Below, piece after piece: positions 17,764-24,913 of a DNA stretch of 64,000 nucleotides. Every line of letters starts with the position of its first letter. The stretch's first letter is position 1. Below the pieces are notes generated by a model, which was not told where the DNA came from, did not search any database, and worked only from the letters and a program-made list of their open reading frames with translations. The stretch is taken from the NCBI RefSeq assembly GCF_023195695.1, contig NZ_JALPQG010000008.1, positions 1-64,000 on the forward strand, read 5' to 3'. Source of the stretch: Aliiroseovarius sp. S1339. GTDB taxonomy: Bacteria > Pseudomonadota > Alphaproteobacteria > Rhodobacterales > Rhodobacteraceae. The translations under genes were made by a program, and so were the position numbers.

Positions 17764-18216
17764 ATGACACAAGAAAACACAGACACCCGCCTGAGATCCA
17801 TCCTAACCTCGACCCGCGTGATCGGGCTGGTGGGATTGTCCCATAAACCGGAACGCGCGAGCCACGAGGTGGCCGGTTTTCTGGTGCGGAAGGGATATCG
17901 CGTGATTGGCGTCAATCCGGGGTTGGCGGGGCGCGAGATGTTCGGCGAAACCGTGGTGGCGACGGTCAGCGAACTGCCACCAGAGACGGATATGATCGAC
18001 CTGTTCCGCCGATCAGACGCGGTTGAGCCAGTTGTTGACGAGGCACTGGAGGCTTTGCCAGGGCTCAAGACGGTCTGGATGCAATTGGGTGTTCAGAATG
18101 CCGCCGCGCGCGCAAAGGCAGAGGCCAGAGGAATAGCCGTGATCGAGAACCGGTGCCCGAAGATCGAATATCCGCGCCTGTTAGGCGACGCCGTGCTGGG
18201 TGATCTGGTGGGCTAG
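17764..18216 (+). CDS. CoA-binding domain protein (YccU type)
   Basis: A 150-residue Rossmann-fold protein of the CoA-binding family. Recognisable parts are the N-terminal IGLVGLSHKPERASHEVAGFL, the GYRVIGVNPG strand-turn, and the C-terminal GIAVIENRCPKIEYPRL segment typical of YccU proteins. The frame extends upstream to 17617, but the ATG at 17764 gives the standard length. Ligand binding is a family property; no enzymatic role is known. It stands alone between a 216-base spacer and the convergent hisE. Confidence 0.85.
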   Translation: MTQENTDTRLRSILTSTRVIGLVGLSHKPERASHEVAGFLVRKGYRVIGVNPGLAGREMFGETVVATVSELPPETDMIDLFRRSDAVEPVVDEALEALPGLKTVWMQLGVQNAAARAKAEARGIAVIENRCPKIEYPRLLGDAVLGDLVG

Positions 18217-18261
18217 CCGCTCACCCCGGGATGTTTTAACCAAAAGAAGCGGGCGGGCGTC

Positions 18262-18576
18262 TCAGCTTTTACGACCAGCTTTTTCGGCGATGCCAGAGGT
18301 GCCTTCGCGCCGTTCCAGTTCGGCCAGCACATCGGACAGGGCGACATCGCGGGCGGCAAGCATGACCAGCAGGTGATAGAGAACGTCGGCAGCCTCTGCG
18401 GTCAGGTTTTCACGGTCGTTTTTGACGGCGGCGATGATGGCCTCAACAGCCTCTTCCCCGAATTTTTCGGCACATTTTTCCGGCCCCTTGGACAGGAGCT
18501 TTGCGGTCCACGAGGTGTCGGGGTCAGCGCCCTTGCGCGCCTCAATCGTGGAGGCAAGTTGGTCGAGAATGGTCAT
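18262..18576 (-). CDS. hisE: Phosphoribosyl-ATP pyrophosphatase
   Basis: A 104-residue all-alpha NTP pyrophosphatase performing the second step of histidine synthesis. The metal-binding [10 protein letters not shown] and later [12 protein letters not shown] helices carry the ExxE and ExxD residues of the MazG-like fold. It overlaps hisF by 4 bases and ends the hisA-hisF-hisE block. HisI (cyclohydrolase) is not fused to it and is not nearby. Normal length. Confidence 0.95.
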   Translation of the reverse strand: MTILDQLASTIEARKGADPDTSWTAKLLSKGPEKCAEKFGEEAVEAIIAAVKNDRENLTAEAADVLYHLLVMLAARDVALSDVLAELERREGTSGIAEKAGRKS

Positions 18577-19334
18577 GACAACCTCATTGGGATACCGGCC
18601 GCTTGCATGTGTTCCTTGGCTTCGCGGATTGTGTAGTCGCCGAAATGGAAGATGGAGGCGGCAAGCACGGCGGACGCGCCGCCTTCGGTGACGCCTTCGA
18701 CCAAGTGATCCAGCGTGCCGACGCCGCCTGAGGCGATCACCGGCACGTGCACCGCGTCTGATATGGCGCGGGTCAGCGACAGATTGAAGCCCGCACGCGT
18801 GCCGTCGCGATCCATCGAGGTCAGCAGGATTTCACCCGCGCCTTTGGCTGTGACTGTTTTCGCGAATTCAACTGCGTCGATGCCGGTGGCTTTGCGCCCG
18901 CCATGGGTGAAGATTTCCCACTTTCCTGGGGCAACGGTTTTGGCGTCGATGGCCACAACAATGCACTGGCTGCCGAACCGGTCGGCGGCCCGCGCGATCA
19001 CGTCAGGGTCCGCCACGGCGGCAGAGTTGAAGCTGACCTTGTCGGCCCCAGCGAGCAGCAGATCACGCACATCGTCAGGGCTGCGCACGCCGCCACCGAT
19101 CGTCAGCGGCATGAAGCATTGTTCCGCCGTGCGGGTGGCCAGATCATACATCGTGCCGCGGTTTTCATGGGTTGCTTTGATATCAAGGAAGCAAAGCTCA
19201 TCGGCCCCGGCGGCATCATAGGCGCGCGCCTGTTCCACCGGGTCGCCCGCGTCGATCAGGTCGACAAAGTTGACGCCTTTCACGGTGCGACCTTCGGCCA
19301 CGTCAAGGCAGGGAATGATGCGCGTTTTGAGCAT
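18573..19334 (-). CDS. hisF: Imidazole glycerol phosphate synthase, cyclase subunit
   Basis: A 253-residue TIM barrel that, with the glutaminase HisH, makes imidazole glycerol phosphate and AICAR. The catalytic aspartates are visible in [16 protein letters not shown] (Asp near residue 11) and [13 protein letters not shown] (Asp near residue 130). The GGGVRSPDD phosphate-binding loop is intact. It starts one base after the hisA stop region and overlaps hisE, so hisAFE form one transcript. HisH is encoded about 1.3 kb upstream, beyond an inserted gene. Confidence 0.97.
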   Translation of the reverse strand: MLKTRIIPCLDVAEGRTVKGVNFVDLIDAGDPVEQARAYDAAGADELCFLDIKATHENRGTMYDLATRTAEQCFMPLTIGGGVRSPDDVRDLLLAGADKVSFNSAAVADPDVIARAADRFGSQCIVVAIDAKTVAPGKWEIFTHGGRKATGIDAVEFAKTVTAKGAGEILLTSMDRDGTRAGFNLSLTRAISDAVHVPVIASGGVGTLDHLVEGVTEGGASAVLAASIFHFGDYTIREAKEHMQAAGIPMRLS

Positions 19335-19335
19335 A

Positions 19336-20058
19336 TCAGGCCTTTAGCACGTTCAGGGCGTCGTTCAAATCAATCGCGCCGTCATAAAGGGCACGGCCAG
19401 AGATTGCGCCATCCAGTTTTGCGCCGCAGTTTTTCAGGGCGCGCAGGTCGTCAAGCGAGCTAACGCCGCCCGATGCGATCACCGGAATCGACACGGCGCG
19501 GGCCAGATCAGCCGTCGCCTGAACATTCGGGCCTTGCATCGCGCCGTCGCGGTTGATGTCGGTATAGATGATGGCGGCAACGCCTGCGTCTTCGAACGAT
19601 TTGGCAAGGTCGGTGACCATCACGTCGGTTTCTTCGGCCCAGCCTTTCGTGGCAACGCGGCCGTTGCGCGCGTCGATCCCCACGGCAACCTTGCCGGGGA
19701 AAGCGCGCGCAGCTTCGCGCACCAGATCGGGGTTTTCGACAGCGACTGTGCCAAGGATCACGCGGGCAAGGCCCTTTTCGATCCAGCCTTCGATGGTGGC
19801 CATATCGCGGATGCCGCCACCCAGTTGGGCGGGGACGTCGATGGCGGCAAGGATGGCCTCGACTGCCGCGCCGTTCACGGGTTCGCCTGCGAAAGCACCG
19901 TTCAGGTCGACGAGGTGAATCCATTCGCAGCCCGCATCCTGAAACACGCGCGCCTGTGCGGCAGGGTCGTCGTTGAAGACGGTGGCCGCCTCCATCTCGC
20001 CGCGCAGAAGGCGCACGCATTGGCCGTCTTTAAGGTCGATGGCGGGGTAAAGGATCAT
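19336..20058 (-). CDS. hisA: ProFAR isomerase
   Basis: A 240-residue TIM-barrel isomerase acting on ProFAR in histidine synthesis. [19 protein letters not shown] holds the catalytic Asp near residue 8, and [16 protein letters not shown] the acid Asp near residue 130. The QLGGGIRD and [11 protein letters not shown] phosphate loops are present. The first gene of the hisA-F-E block, it faces away from the DUF2147 gene that separates it from hisH. Confidence 0.97.
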   Translation of the reverse strand: MILYPAIDLKDGQCVRLLRGEMEAATVFNDDPAAQARVFQDAGCEWIHLVDLNGAFAGEPVNGAAVEAILAAIDVPAQLGGGIRDMATIEGWIEKGLARVILGTVAVENPDLVREAARAFPGKVAVGIDARNGRVATKGWAEETDVMVTDLAKSFEDAGVAAIIYTDINRDGAMQGPNVQATADLARAVSIPVIASGGVSSLDDLRALKNCGAKLDGAISGRALYDGAIDLNDALNVLKA

Positions 20059-20201
20059 GGCGCGGCTCCGGGATCATGGGCATGGCTTTTCACCGCTTTT
20101 GGCATGGTCTGTTGGGAATGCCAAGCCGCCCCTCCCGTCACGTCACACTTGCCATAAACGCTTTCTCGGGGTCAGGATATTTCAAATTTAGGGAGGATTG
20201 T

Positions 20202-20585
20202 ATGAAACGTATAGTAATGGCGCTTGCGCTGAGTGTTGGCATGGCGGCTCCGGCTTGGGCAGATGCGGTAGAGGGCGTGTGGAAAACACAGGTGGACGAC
20301 GGGGCCTATGCCCACGTGACCGTTTCGCAATGCGGGGCGGCGCTGTGTGGTGTGATCTCGCGCACCTTCAATGCCAGCGGCGAATACAAGTCCGAGAATA
20401 TAGGCAAGAAGCTGGTCTGGGACATGCAGCCCAATGGTGGCGGCAAGTATTCGGGCGGCAAGATCTGGCAGCCATCGACCGGCAAGGTCTTCAAATCCAA
20501 AATGACGCTTTCAGGCAGCTCGTTGAAGGTTGAAGGCTGCGTCGCGGTTTTCTGCAAGAAACAAACGTGGTCGCGTGTGAAGTAA
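20202..20585 (+). CDS. Secreted DUF2147-family protein
   Basis: A 127-residue protein with a clear Sec signal peptide (KRIVMALALSVGMAAPAWA, residues 2-20). The mature domain begins VEGVWKTQVDDGAYAHVTV and has the DUF2147 pattern of a small beta-barrel, plus four cysteines (two in CGAALCG, two near the C-terminus in GCVAVFC), likely disulfide-bonded. GGGAGG precedes the ATG at 20202. The function is not known. It is inserted in the opposite direction between hisH and hisA, and a strong bidirectional terminator follows. Confidence 0.85.
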   Translation: MKRIVMALALSVGMAAPAWADAVEGVWKTQVDDGAYAHVTVSQCGAALCGVISRTFNASGEYKSENIGKKLVWDMQPNGGGKYSGGKIWQPSTGKVFKSKMTLSGSSLKVEGCVAVFCKKQTWSRVK

Positions 20586-20606
20586 GCGGACGATGCAAAG
20601 TTGACG

Positions 20607-20634
20607 AAGGGCGCCGCTATCGGCGCCCTTTTTT
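20607..20634. terminator. Bidirectional terminator between the DUF2147 gene and hisH
   Basis: AAGGGCGCCG pairs perfectly with CGGCGCCCTT around the tetraloop CTAT and is followed by a run of six T residues on the plus strand. It lies between two converging genes, overlapping the last bases of hisH, and should stop both transcripts. Confidence 0.88.
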
Positions 20635-21271
20635 ATGGTTTCCAGCCGAGGAAATTCGCGATCATCTGAAGTCCCGCCGCCTGACTTTTTTCCGGGTGGA
20701 ACTGCATACCGATCAGGTTGTCACGCCCGATGATTGCAGTGATGTCGCCCGCATAGTCGCAATGGGCCAGACGGTGCGCGCCATCATCCACCACGAAGTG
20801 ATAGGAGTGCACAAAATAGGCGTGATCGCCCGTCTTAACGCCCTCTAACACAGGGTGGGGTTGGTCAATCACCAGATCGTTCCACCCCATATGCGGCACT
20901 TTCAACGAGGGGTCCGCTGGAGTGATCTTGCGCACATGGCCGCCGATCCAGTCGAACCCGGCTGTATCCTGGTATTCGTGGCTAACCGTGGCCAGCATCT
21001 GCATGCCGACGCAAATCCCCATGAAGGGGCGGGCTTGCCGGATCACGGCCTCTTCCAGCGCCTCATAGATGCCGCGATGGTCGGACAATTGCTGACGGCA
21101 CGCCGGGAACGCGCCGTCGCCGGGCAGCACGATGCGGTCGGCGCGGGCCACGTCCTCGGGCTTCGTCGTGACAATAACCTCGCCTGCATTCGTTTCCGCC
21201 GCCATGCGTTGAAACGCTTTTTCGGCCGAGTGCAGGTTGCCGCTGTCATAGTCGATGATCACGGTCAGCAT
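20633..21271 (-). CDS. hisH: Imidazole glycerol phosphate synthase, glutaminase subunit
   Basis: A 212-residue class I glutamine amidotransferase that delivers ammonia to HisF. The nucleophile elbow GICVGMQML holds the catalytic cysteine, and FHPEKSQ supplies the His-Glu pair near the C-terminus. YDSGNLHS near the start is the family signature. It is 24 bases downstream of hisB, forming a hisB-hisH unit cut off from hisA-F-E by the DUF2147 gene and its terminator, so the two halves probably have separate promoters. Confidence 0.96.
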   Translation of the reverse strand: MLTVIIDYDSGNLHSAEKAFQRMAAETNAGEVIVTTKPEDVARADRIVLPGDGAFPACRQQLSDHRGIYEALEEAVIRQARPFMGICVGMQMLATVSHEYQDTAGFDWIGGHVRKITPADPSLKVPHMGWNDLVIDQPHPVLEGVKTGDHAYFVHSYHFVVDDGAHRLAHCDYAGDITAIIGRDNLIGMQFHPEKSQAAGLQMIANFLGWKP

Positions 21272-21295
21272 GGGATGCTCCGGGGATATAGCGGC

Positions 21296-21883
21296 TTAAA
21301 GCGCGCCTTTGGTCGAGGGGATGGCGTCCGCTTTGCGCGGGTCGGTTTCAACGGCCAAACGCAACGCTCGGGCGACGGCCTTGAAGCCTGCCTCGGCCAC
21401 GTGGTGGGCGTTGAAGCCGTGCAACTGGTCCACATGCAGCGTGATGCCGCCATGGGTCGCCAGCGCCTGAAAGAACTCGCGCACCAGCTCGGTGTCGAAC
21501 GTGCCGATCTTCGGGGCGGTGAAGTCCATGTTCCACACCAGATAAGGACGGCCCGACAGGTCGAGTGCTGCCCGCACCTGCGCGTCATCCATCGGCAAGT
21601 GGCATTCACCATAGCGGCGGATACCTTTTTTGTCGCCAAGCGCTTGCGTCAGGGCTTGTCCCAATGCAATGCCAGTATCTTCAACCGTGTGGTGGTCGTC
21701 GATGTGTAAATCGCCCTTGGCACGCACGGTCATGTCGATCAGTGAATGGCGCGACAGTTGGTCCAGCATGTGGTCAAAAAACCCCACGCCGGTCTGGTTG
21801 TCATAGCTGCCGGTTCCATCAAGATTGACCTCAACCGAGATATCCGTTTCCGCAGTTTTGCGGGTGATCGTTGCGCGCCGCAT
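21296..21883 (-). CDS. hisB: Imidazoleglycerol-phosphate dehydratase
   Basis: A 195-residue monofunctional dehydratase with two repeats each carrying metal ligands: [16 protein letters not shown] and [12 protein letters not shown] in the first, [12 protein letters not shown] and [15 protein letters not shown] in the second. The frame extends to 21925, but the ATG at 21883 ([10 protein letters not shown]) gives the normal length. It lacks the phosphatase domain fused to HisB in E. coli. It is the first gene of the hisBH unit. Confidence 0.95.
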   Translation of the reverse strand: MRRATITRKTAETDISVEVNLDGTGSYDNQTGVGFFDHMLDQLSRHSLIDMTVRAKGDLHIDDHHTVEDTGIALGQALTQALGDKKGIRRYGECHLPMDDAQVRAALDLSGRPYLVWNMDFTAPKIGTFDTELVREFFQALATHGGITLHVDQLHGFNAHHVAEAGFKAVARALRLAVETDPRKADAIPSTKGAL

Positions 21884-21973
21884 CGGGTCGTCCTTCTTCT
21901 GCCTGCGCCCCTTATAGGGGGGCAAGGGGGCGCAGGAAAGGCGGCAAATACCGTCCCCGTCGTGGTGTGGTAA

Positions 21974-22690
21974 TCACGCGGCCTGCGACAGCATGAAGTC
22001 ACGCGGACATAGCGTGATCAGATGGCTCAGATCATCGCGACCCATATAGGTCATGAAGCCTTTCAATGCCGAATTGCTGCCATTGGGATACCACGCCAGC
22101 GCGCCGGGGTCGGTGTGCATGTAGCCTTCGCGTTCTGCCAACCCGCGAAACGCATAGCGTTCGGGCATGAAGCCGAAGATGTAGTCGGGCGACCAGCGCA
22201 GCACGCAGGTGGCAAGCGCAAATCGGGCCAGCAATCCGGGCAGCCCCGTTCCGCGATAACGGTCATCTCCTTTCACCCACAATTCGCCGTGATAGACCGT
22301 TTTACCGCTGATGCGTTTTGCGCCGGGACCGGGTTTGTAACAGCTGCGCTCAAGGTCCAGATCAAGGCCCGTGGGTGGGAAATCGACGAACCGTTGATCC
22401 AGATAGTCCGACAACGCAAGCCCACCAAGGTTGAAAAGGCGCATGGCCTGCGTGTGAACCAGCTCGCCTTTTTCGTTCCAGCCGACAATCCAGAAGCCGG
22501 TATCTTCGTTCAGATCGTGGCGCTTGGGGTCAAACGGCGCACCGAGCGGTTGATGGGTGCGATGCGCATTGATGTGGCGTTCGTAGAGGTCGAAATCCGA
22601 CCCCATTTCAATCGTCATGCCATGTTCATGGGCCATATCGCGGATCGCGGTCACAAATTGTGCCCCGGCAAAGGTGTCGTGAATGGTCAT
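21974..22690 (-). CDS. Unknown 238-residue protein, possibly GNAT-like
   Basis: Not a protein I can name. It is soluble with no signal peptide. The middle has KGDDRYRGTGLPGLLARFALA (about residues 138-158), resembling the R-x2-G-x-G/A acetyl-CoA loop plus helix of GNAT enzymes, and a following strand DYIFGFMPERYAFRGLAEREGYM that fits GNAT motif B. That fold assignment is inference. A good ribosome-binding site (GGGAGATCATA before ATG) supports the start. It lies 165 bases downstream of an unusual LysR-type gene on the same strand, which may control it. The substrate is unknown. Confidence 0.7.
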   Translation of the reverse strand: MTIHDTFAGAQFVTAIRDMAHEHGMTIEMGSDFDLYERHINAHRTHQPLGAPFDPKRHDLNEDTGFWIVGWNEKGELVHTQAMRLFNLGGLALSDYLDQRFVDFPPTGLDLDLERSCYKPGPGAKRISGKTVYHGELWVKGDDRYRGTGLPGLLARFALATCVLRWSPDYIFGFMPERYAFRGLAEREGYMHTDPGALAWYPNGSNSALKGFMTYMGRDDLSHLITLCPRDFMLSQAA

Positions 22691-22855
22691 TATGATCTCC
22701 CATGCGTACGTGTTTCATGGGAATTTTAACCGATGCGGGAATATTATCGAATCGTTTCGGCAAAATTCGCGATATGGGGAGAAATCGAGCGATTATATGT
22801 GCAAACCGTGGCACATAGCGTGTCATTGTGCGGCATTTTTGCGCCGCCGGAGCCG

Positions 22856-23749
22856 CTAATCTAAGGTGTCACGTCCCGGCGGCGCGACATTCATGGTGAA
22901 TTGCTCCTCCATCGCATCTCGATTCTCGTCGCTCAGATTTGCGATCTTCACGTTGCGGGTGCGGTCGATCAGTGTGGCAAGGGCGAATTCCCCGTCGGCA
23001 AATCGACAGGCCATCGCCAACCGTTGATAGCTGATTGCTTTCAGGTCGTCGTTTTCGCCATGGCCGATGCGTGTGTGGATATGGTCCAGCCGTATGCCAC
23101 GGGTTGTCGCCACATCATGGAAGGGTTTGGCCAGCAGGTTAGCAAACCCTGGGCCGCCGGGCAGGTTGGCGATGCCTTTGCCGACCGAGGATCGGTATTT
23201 CTGCCACCCAAACCACGTCGCATAAGAGGATTTTTCGCCCACTTCAGTGCAGATCCAGTCGCCATTGTCTTCGTTGAAGCGAAACACCATCAGATACGGG
23301 CGCAGCGGGGCCAGCGCTGGGCTTTCAAGTGCCCCTTCCGACTGGGCCCAAGCATGAAACCCAAACTGGATCAGCGGCGAGCCCATGTCCCAAATGGCGG
23401 TCAACGGATGTTGTTGCAGGTAATAGGGAACCTGACCGATTTGCATGCCCAGATAGAACAGCTCGTTAACGTGTTTGCTTTCATCGTGCAGCCAAGCTTC
23501 GCTGCGCGCGATCAGTTCTTCCGCTTCGCGCAACGCGTTTTTGCCATCCTCGGTCAGGCCGTATTGGCGGTTGTCGAAGGTAAAGAGCGGACTGCCCTTA
23601 TACTCTTCCAACAACGCGATGTGGCGCCGGACTGTTTGTCGGGTGCTTCCAAGCTCGCGCACGGATTCGGAAAGGTTCAATGTGCGCGCCAAAGATGCAA
23701 ACGAACGCAGCATCTCGAACAAAAGCGACGGGCTGTTCCGATGGCTCAT
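22856..23749 (-). CDS. LysR-type HTH regulator with an atypical C-terminal half
   Basis: A 297-residue protein. Residues about 8-70 form a LysR-like winged helix-turn-helix (FASLARTLNLSESVRELGSTRQTVRRHIALLEE, then LFTFDNRQYGLTEDG). The remaining ~220 residues do not show the usual periplasmic-binding-protein fold of LysR effectors; instead there is a stretch (YLMVFRFNEDNGDWICTEVG, ATWFGWQKYRSSVGKGI) reminiscent of a small-molecule or PAS-like sensor, which I cannot confirm. I chose the ATG at 23749 because the upstream extension to 23917 would cover the operator-like repeats. It may regulate itself and the 21974-22690 gene. Confidence 0.72.
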   Translation of the reverse strand: MSHRNSPSLLFEMLRSFASLARTLNLSESVRELGSTRQTVRRHIALLEEYKGSPLFTFDNRQYGLTEDGKNALREAEELIARSEAWLHDESKHVNELFYLGMQIGQVPYYLQQHPLTAIWDMGSPLIQFGFHAWAQSEGALESPALAPLRPYLMVFRFNEDNGDWICTEVGEKSSYATWFGWQKYRSSVGKGIANLPGGPGFANLLAKPFHDVATTRGIRLDHIHTRIGHGENDDLKAISYQRLAMACRFADGEFALATLIDRTRNVKIANLSDENRDAMEEQFTMNVAPPGRDTLD

Positions 23750-23786
23750 ATTTGCACCTTGCCGGGGTTCACCAAACTGTTTCCGC

Positions 23787-23809
23787 AATGGAATTGGAAT
23801 AATTCCATT
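23787..23809. promoter_or_regulatory. Perfect 9-bp inverted repeat, likely operator
   Basis: AATGGAATT and AATTCCATT form a perfect inverted repeat around the spacer GGAAT, 38 bases before the start of the LysR-type gene. There is no T-run or GC-rich stem, so it is a poor terminator and looks like a binding site for a dimeric regulator, most simply autoregulation by the adjacent gene. The binding protein is inferred. Confidence 0.6.
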
Positions 23810-23855
23810 CAGCTTAGCGCAGAAAAAATCGTTTTTAAATAGATATTTGGCAAGT

Positions 23856-23897
23856 TGGGTAAATAAATCATCCATTATGGGTAAATTAATGTACCCA
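23856..23897. promoter_or_regulatory. Direct repeats with an inverted half-site between divergent regulators
   Basis: TGGGTAAATAAAT (23856-23868) and TGGGTAAATTAAT (23878-23890) are near-identical direct repeats 22 bases apart, two turns of the helix, and an inverted TACCCA follows at 23892-23897. The array is in the spacer between the LysR-type gene and the XRE gene and is a candidate operator for either. Confidence 0.5.
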
Positions 23898-23978
23898 TCC
23901 TGTGCATGACTCACCACTTGGGTCAGGCGACCAAACCTGACATTCTCCTTTAACGGGAAGCAATTAAATGGTGAGAAA

Positions 23979-24341
23979 ATGGTCCATCCAGTCGATGTCC
24001 ATGTGGGTAAGAAAATAAGAGAAGTCCGTCTGCTGCGCGGCCTGACTCAGGTAAAAGTAGCGGAGCAGTTGGGACTGTCGTTCCAGCAGCTTCAAAAGTA
24101 CGAAACGGGATACAATCGTGTCTCGGCCAGCAAAATGTTCGAGATTGCGCAGCTTCTGAATGTTCAACCGGGGTATTTCTTTGAGGGGCTGGCAGATGCC
24201 GGCACCTCGGAAGACGAAGCCATGGATGAACGCACAGCAAAGGCTGCACAGGCTTTGTCCTCGATTTCGGATGTGAAGGTGCGAAACCAGATCCAATCTA
24301 TGATCCACGAACTGGCAAATCGTCAGTCGTTGAGCGCCTGA
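23979..24341 (+). CDS. XRE-family transcriptional regulator
   Basis: A 120-residue Cro/CI-type DNA-binding protein. The helix-turn-helix spans about residues 9-65 (VGKKIREVRLLRGLTQVKVAEQ, then LSFQQLQKYETGYNRVSASK). The C-terminal ~45 residues form a short acidic/helical tail with no ligand domain, as in many chromosomally encoded alphaproteobacterial XRE regulators. It diverges from the LysR-type gene across a 229-base spacer with two operator-like structures, and has its own terminator downstream. The target genes are unknown. Confidence 0.85.
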   Translation: MVHPVDVHVGKKIREVRLLRGLTQVKVAEQLGLSFQQLQKYETGYNRVSASKMFEIAQLLNVQPGYFFEGLADAGTSEDEAMDERTAKAAQALSSISDVKVRNQIQSMIHELANRQSLSA

Positions 24342-24383
24342 ATTAGCACTACCTTTCTGAGGGGGAAGGGACGTGGTGGAGAG

Positions 24384-24409
24384 GGGACGTGCCATGCGCG
24401 TCCCTTTTT
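24384..24409 (+). terminator. Intrinsic terminator after the XRE gene
   Basis: GGGACG and CGTCCC pair around a ~9-base loop, followed by TTTTT. It lies 42 bases after the XRE stop codon. Confidence 0.75.
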
Positions 24410-24482
24410 CGTTAGTTTACGCAAAACAGGGTCCGCTGACGCCGATAATCGTGTGCAGTCACATCTGTCCGAGAAGTCCCAT

Positions 24483-24557
24483 TGGAGCGGGCGAGGCGAT
24501 TCGAACGCCCGACCCTAACCTTGGCAAGGTTATGCTCTACCCCTGAGCTACGCCCGC
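24483..24557 (-). tRNA. tRNA-Gly (anticodon GCC), copy 1
   Basis: A 75-base cloverleaf on the minus strand with encoded CCA. The acceptor GCGGGCG pairs with CGCCCGC, the anticodon loop is TTGCCAA (GCC), and the T arm has GTTCGAATC. It is identical in sequence to the copy at 24603-24677, 120 bases away. Confidence 0.95.
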
Positions 24558-24602
24558 ATCCTGATGGGTTTGTTCAGCCAATGGCCGAACCGGGGAACCG
24601 AA

Positions 24603-24677
24603 TGGAGCGGGCGAGGCGATTCGAACGCCCGACCCTAACCTTGGCAAGGTTATGCTCTACCCCTGAGCTACGCCCGC
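24603..24677 (-). tRNA. tRNA-Gly (anticodon GCC), copy 2
   Basis: The second, identical 75-base tRNA-Gly(GCC). Being the upstream copy on the minus strand, it is probably transcribed first and the pair processed from one transcript. The 45-base spacer between the copies differs from the flanks, so only the tRNA and a few adjoining bases are duplicated. Confidence 0.95.
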
Positions 24678-24857
24678 ATCCTTCGGTGTGCCGTGAGATA
24701 TGAAATCCACAGCAAGGCTGCAAGGGGAAAATCGCCAACGGTGCGGTTTTTTACCAATGCGCGCCCTCAACTTTGCCATTCTGACACTAGCGCGGCGTGA
24801 AACTATGCTCTGGACTTGTTTTGCGGCTCACATGTTCTGAACCGATTGGTGCGATCA

Positions 24858-24900
24858 ACAAAAAAAGGCCGCCGATGTTTTAACGGCCTTCGGTATTTTT
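24858..24900 (-). terminator. Intrinsic terminator of pyc
   Basis: On the minus strand AAGGCCG and CGGCCTT pair around an A/T-rich loop and are followed by a run of T residues (the A-run at 24859-24866 on the plus strand). It lies just after the pyruvate carboxylase stop. The rest of 24678-24857 holds nothing I can identify. Confidence 0.8.
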
Positions 24901-24913
24901 CTAGGCGAAGGTT

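Noticed and set aside
23787-23809. Inverted repeat considered as a terminator
   Set aside because: It is AT-rich with no T-run and lies in front of the regulator, so an operator is more likely.
24480-24680. Repeated 80-base units considered as a CRISPR-like or mobile repeat
   Set aside because: The repeats are two tRNA-Gly genes with intact cloverleaf and CCA.
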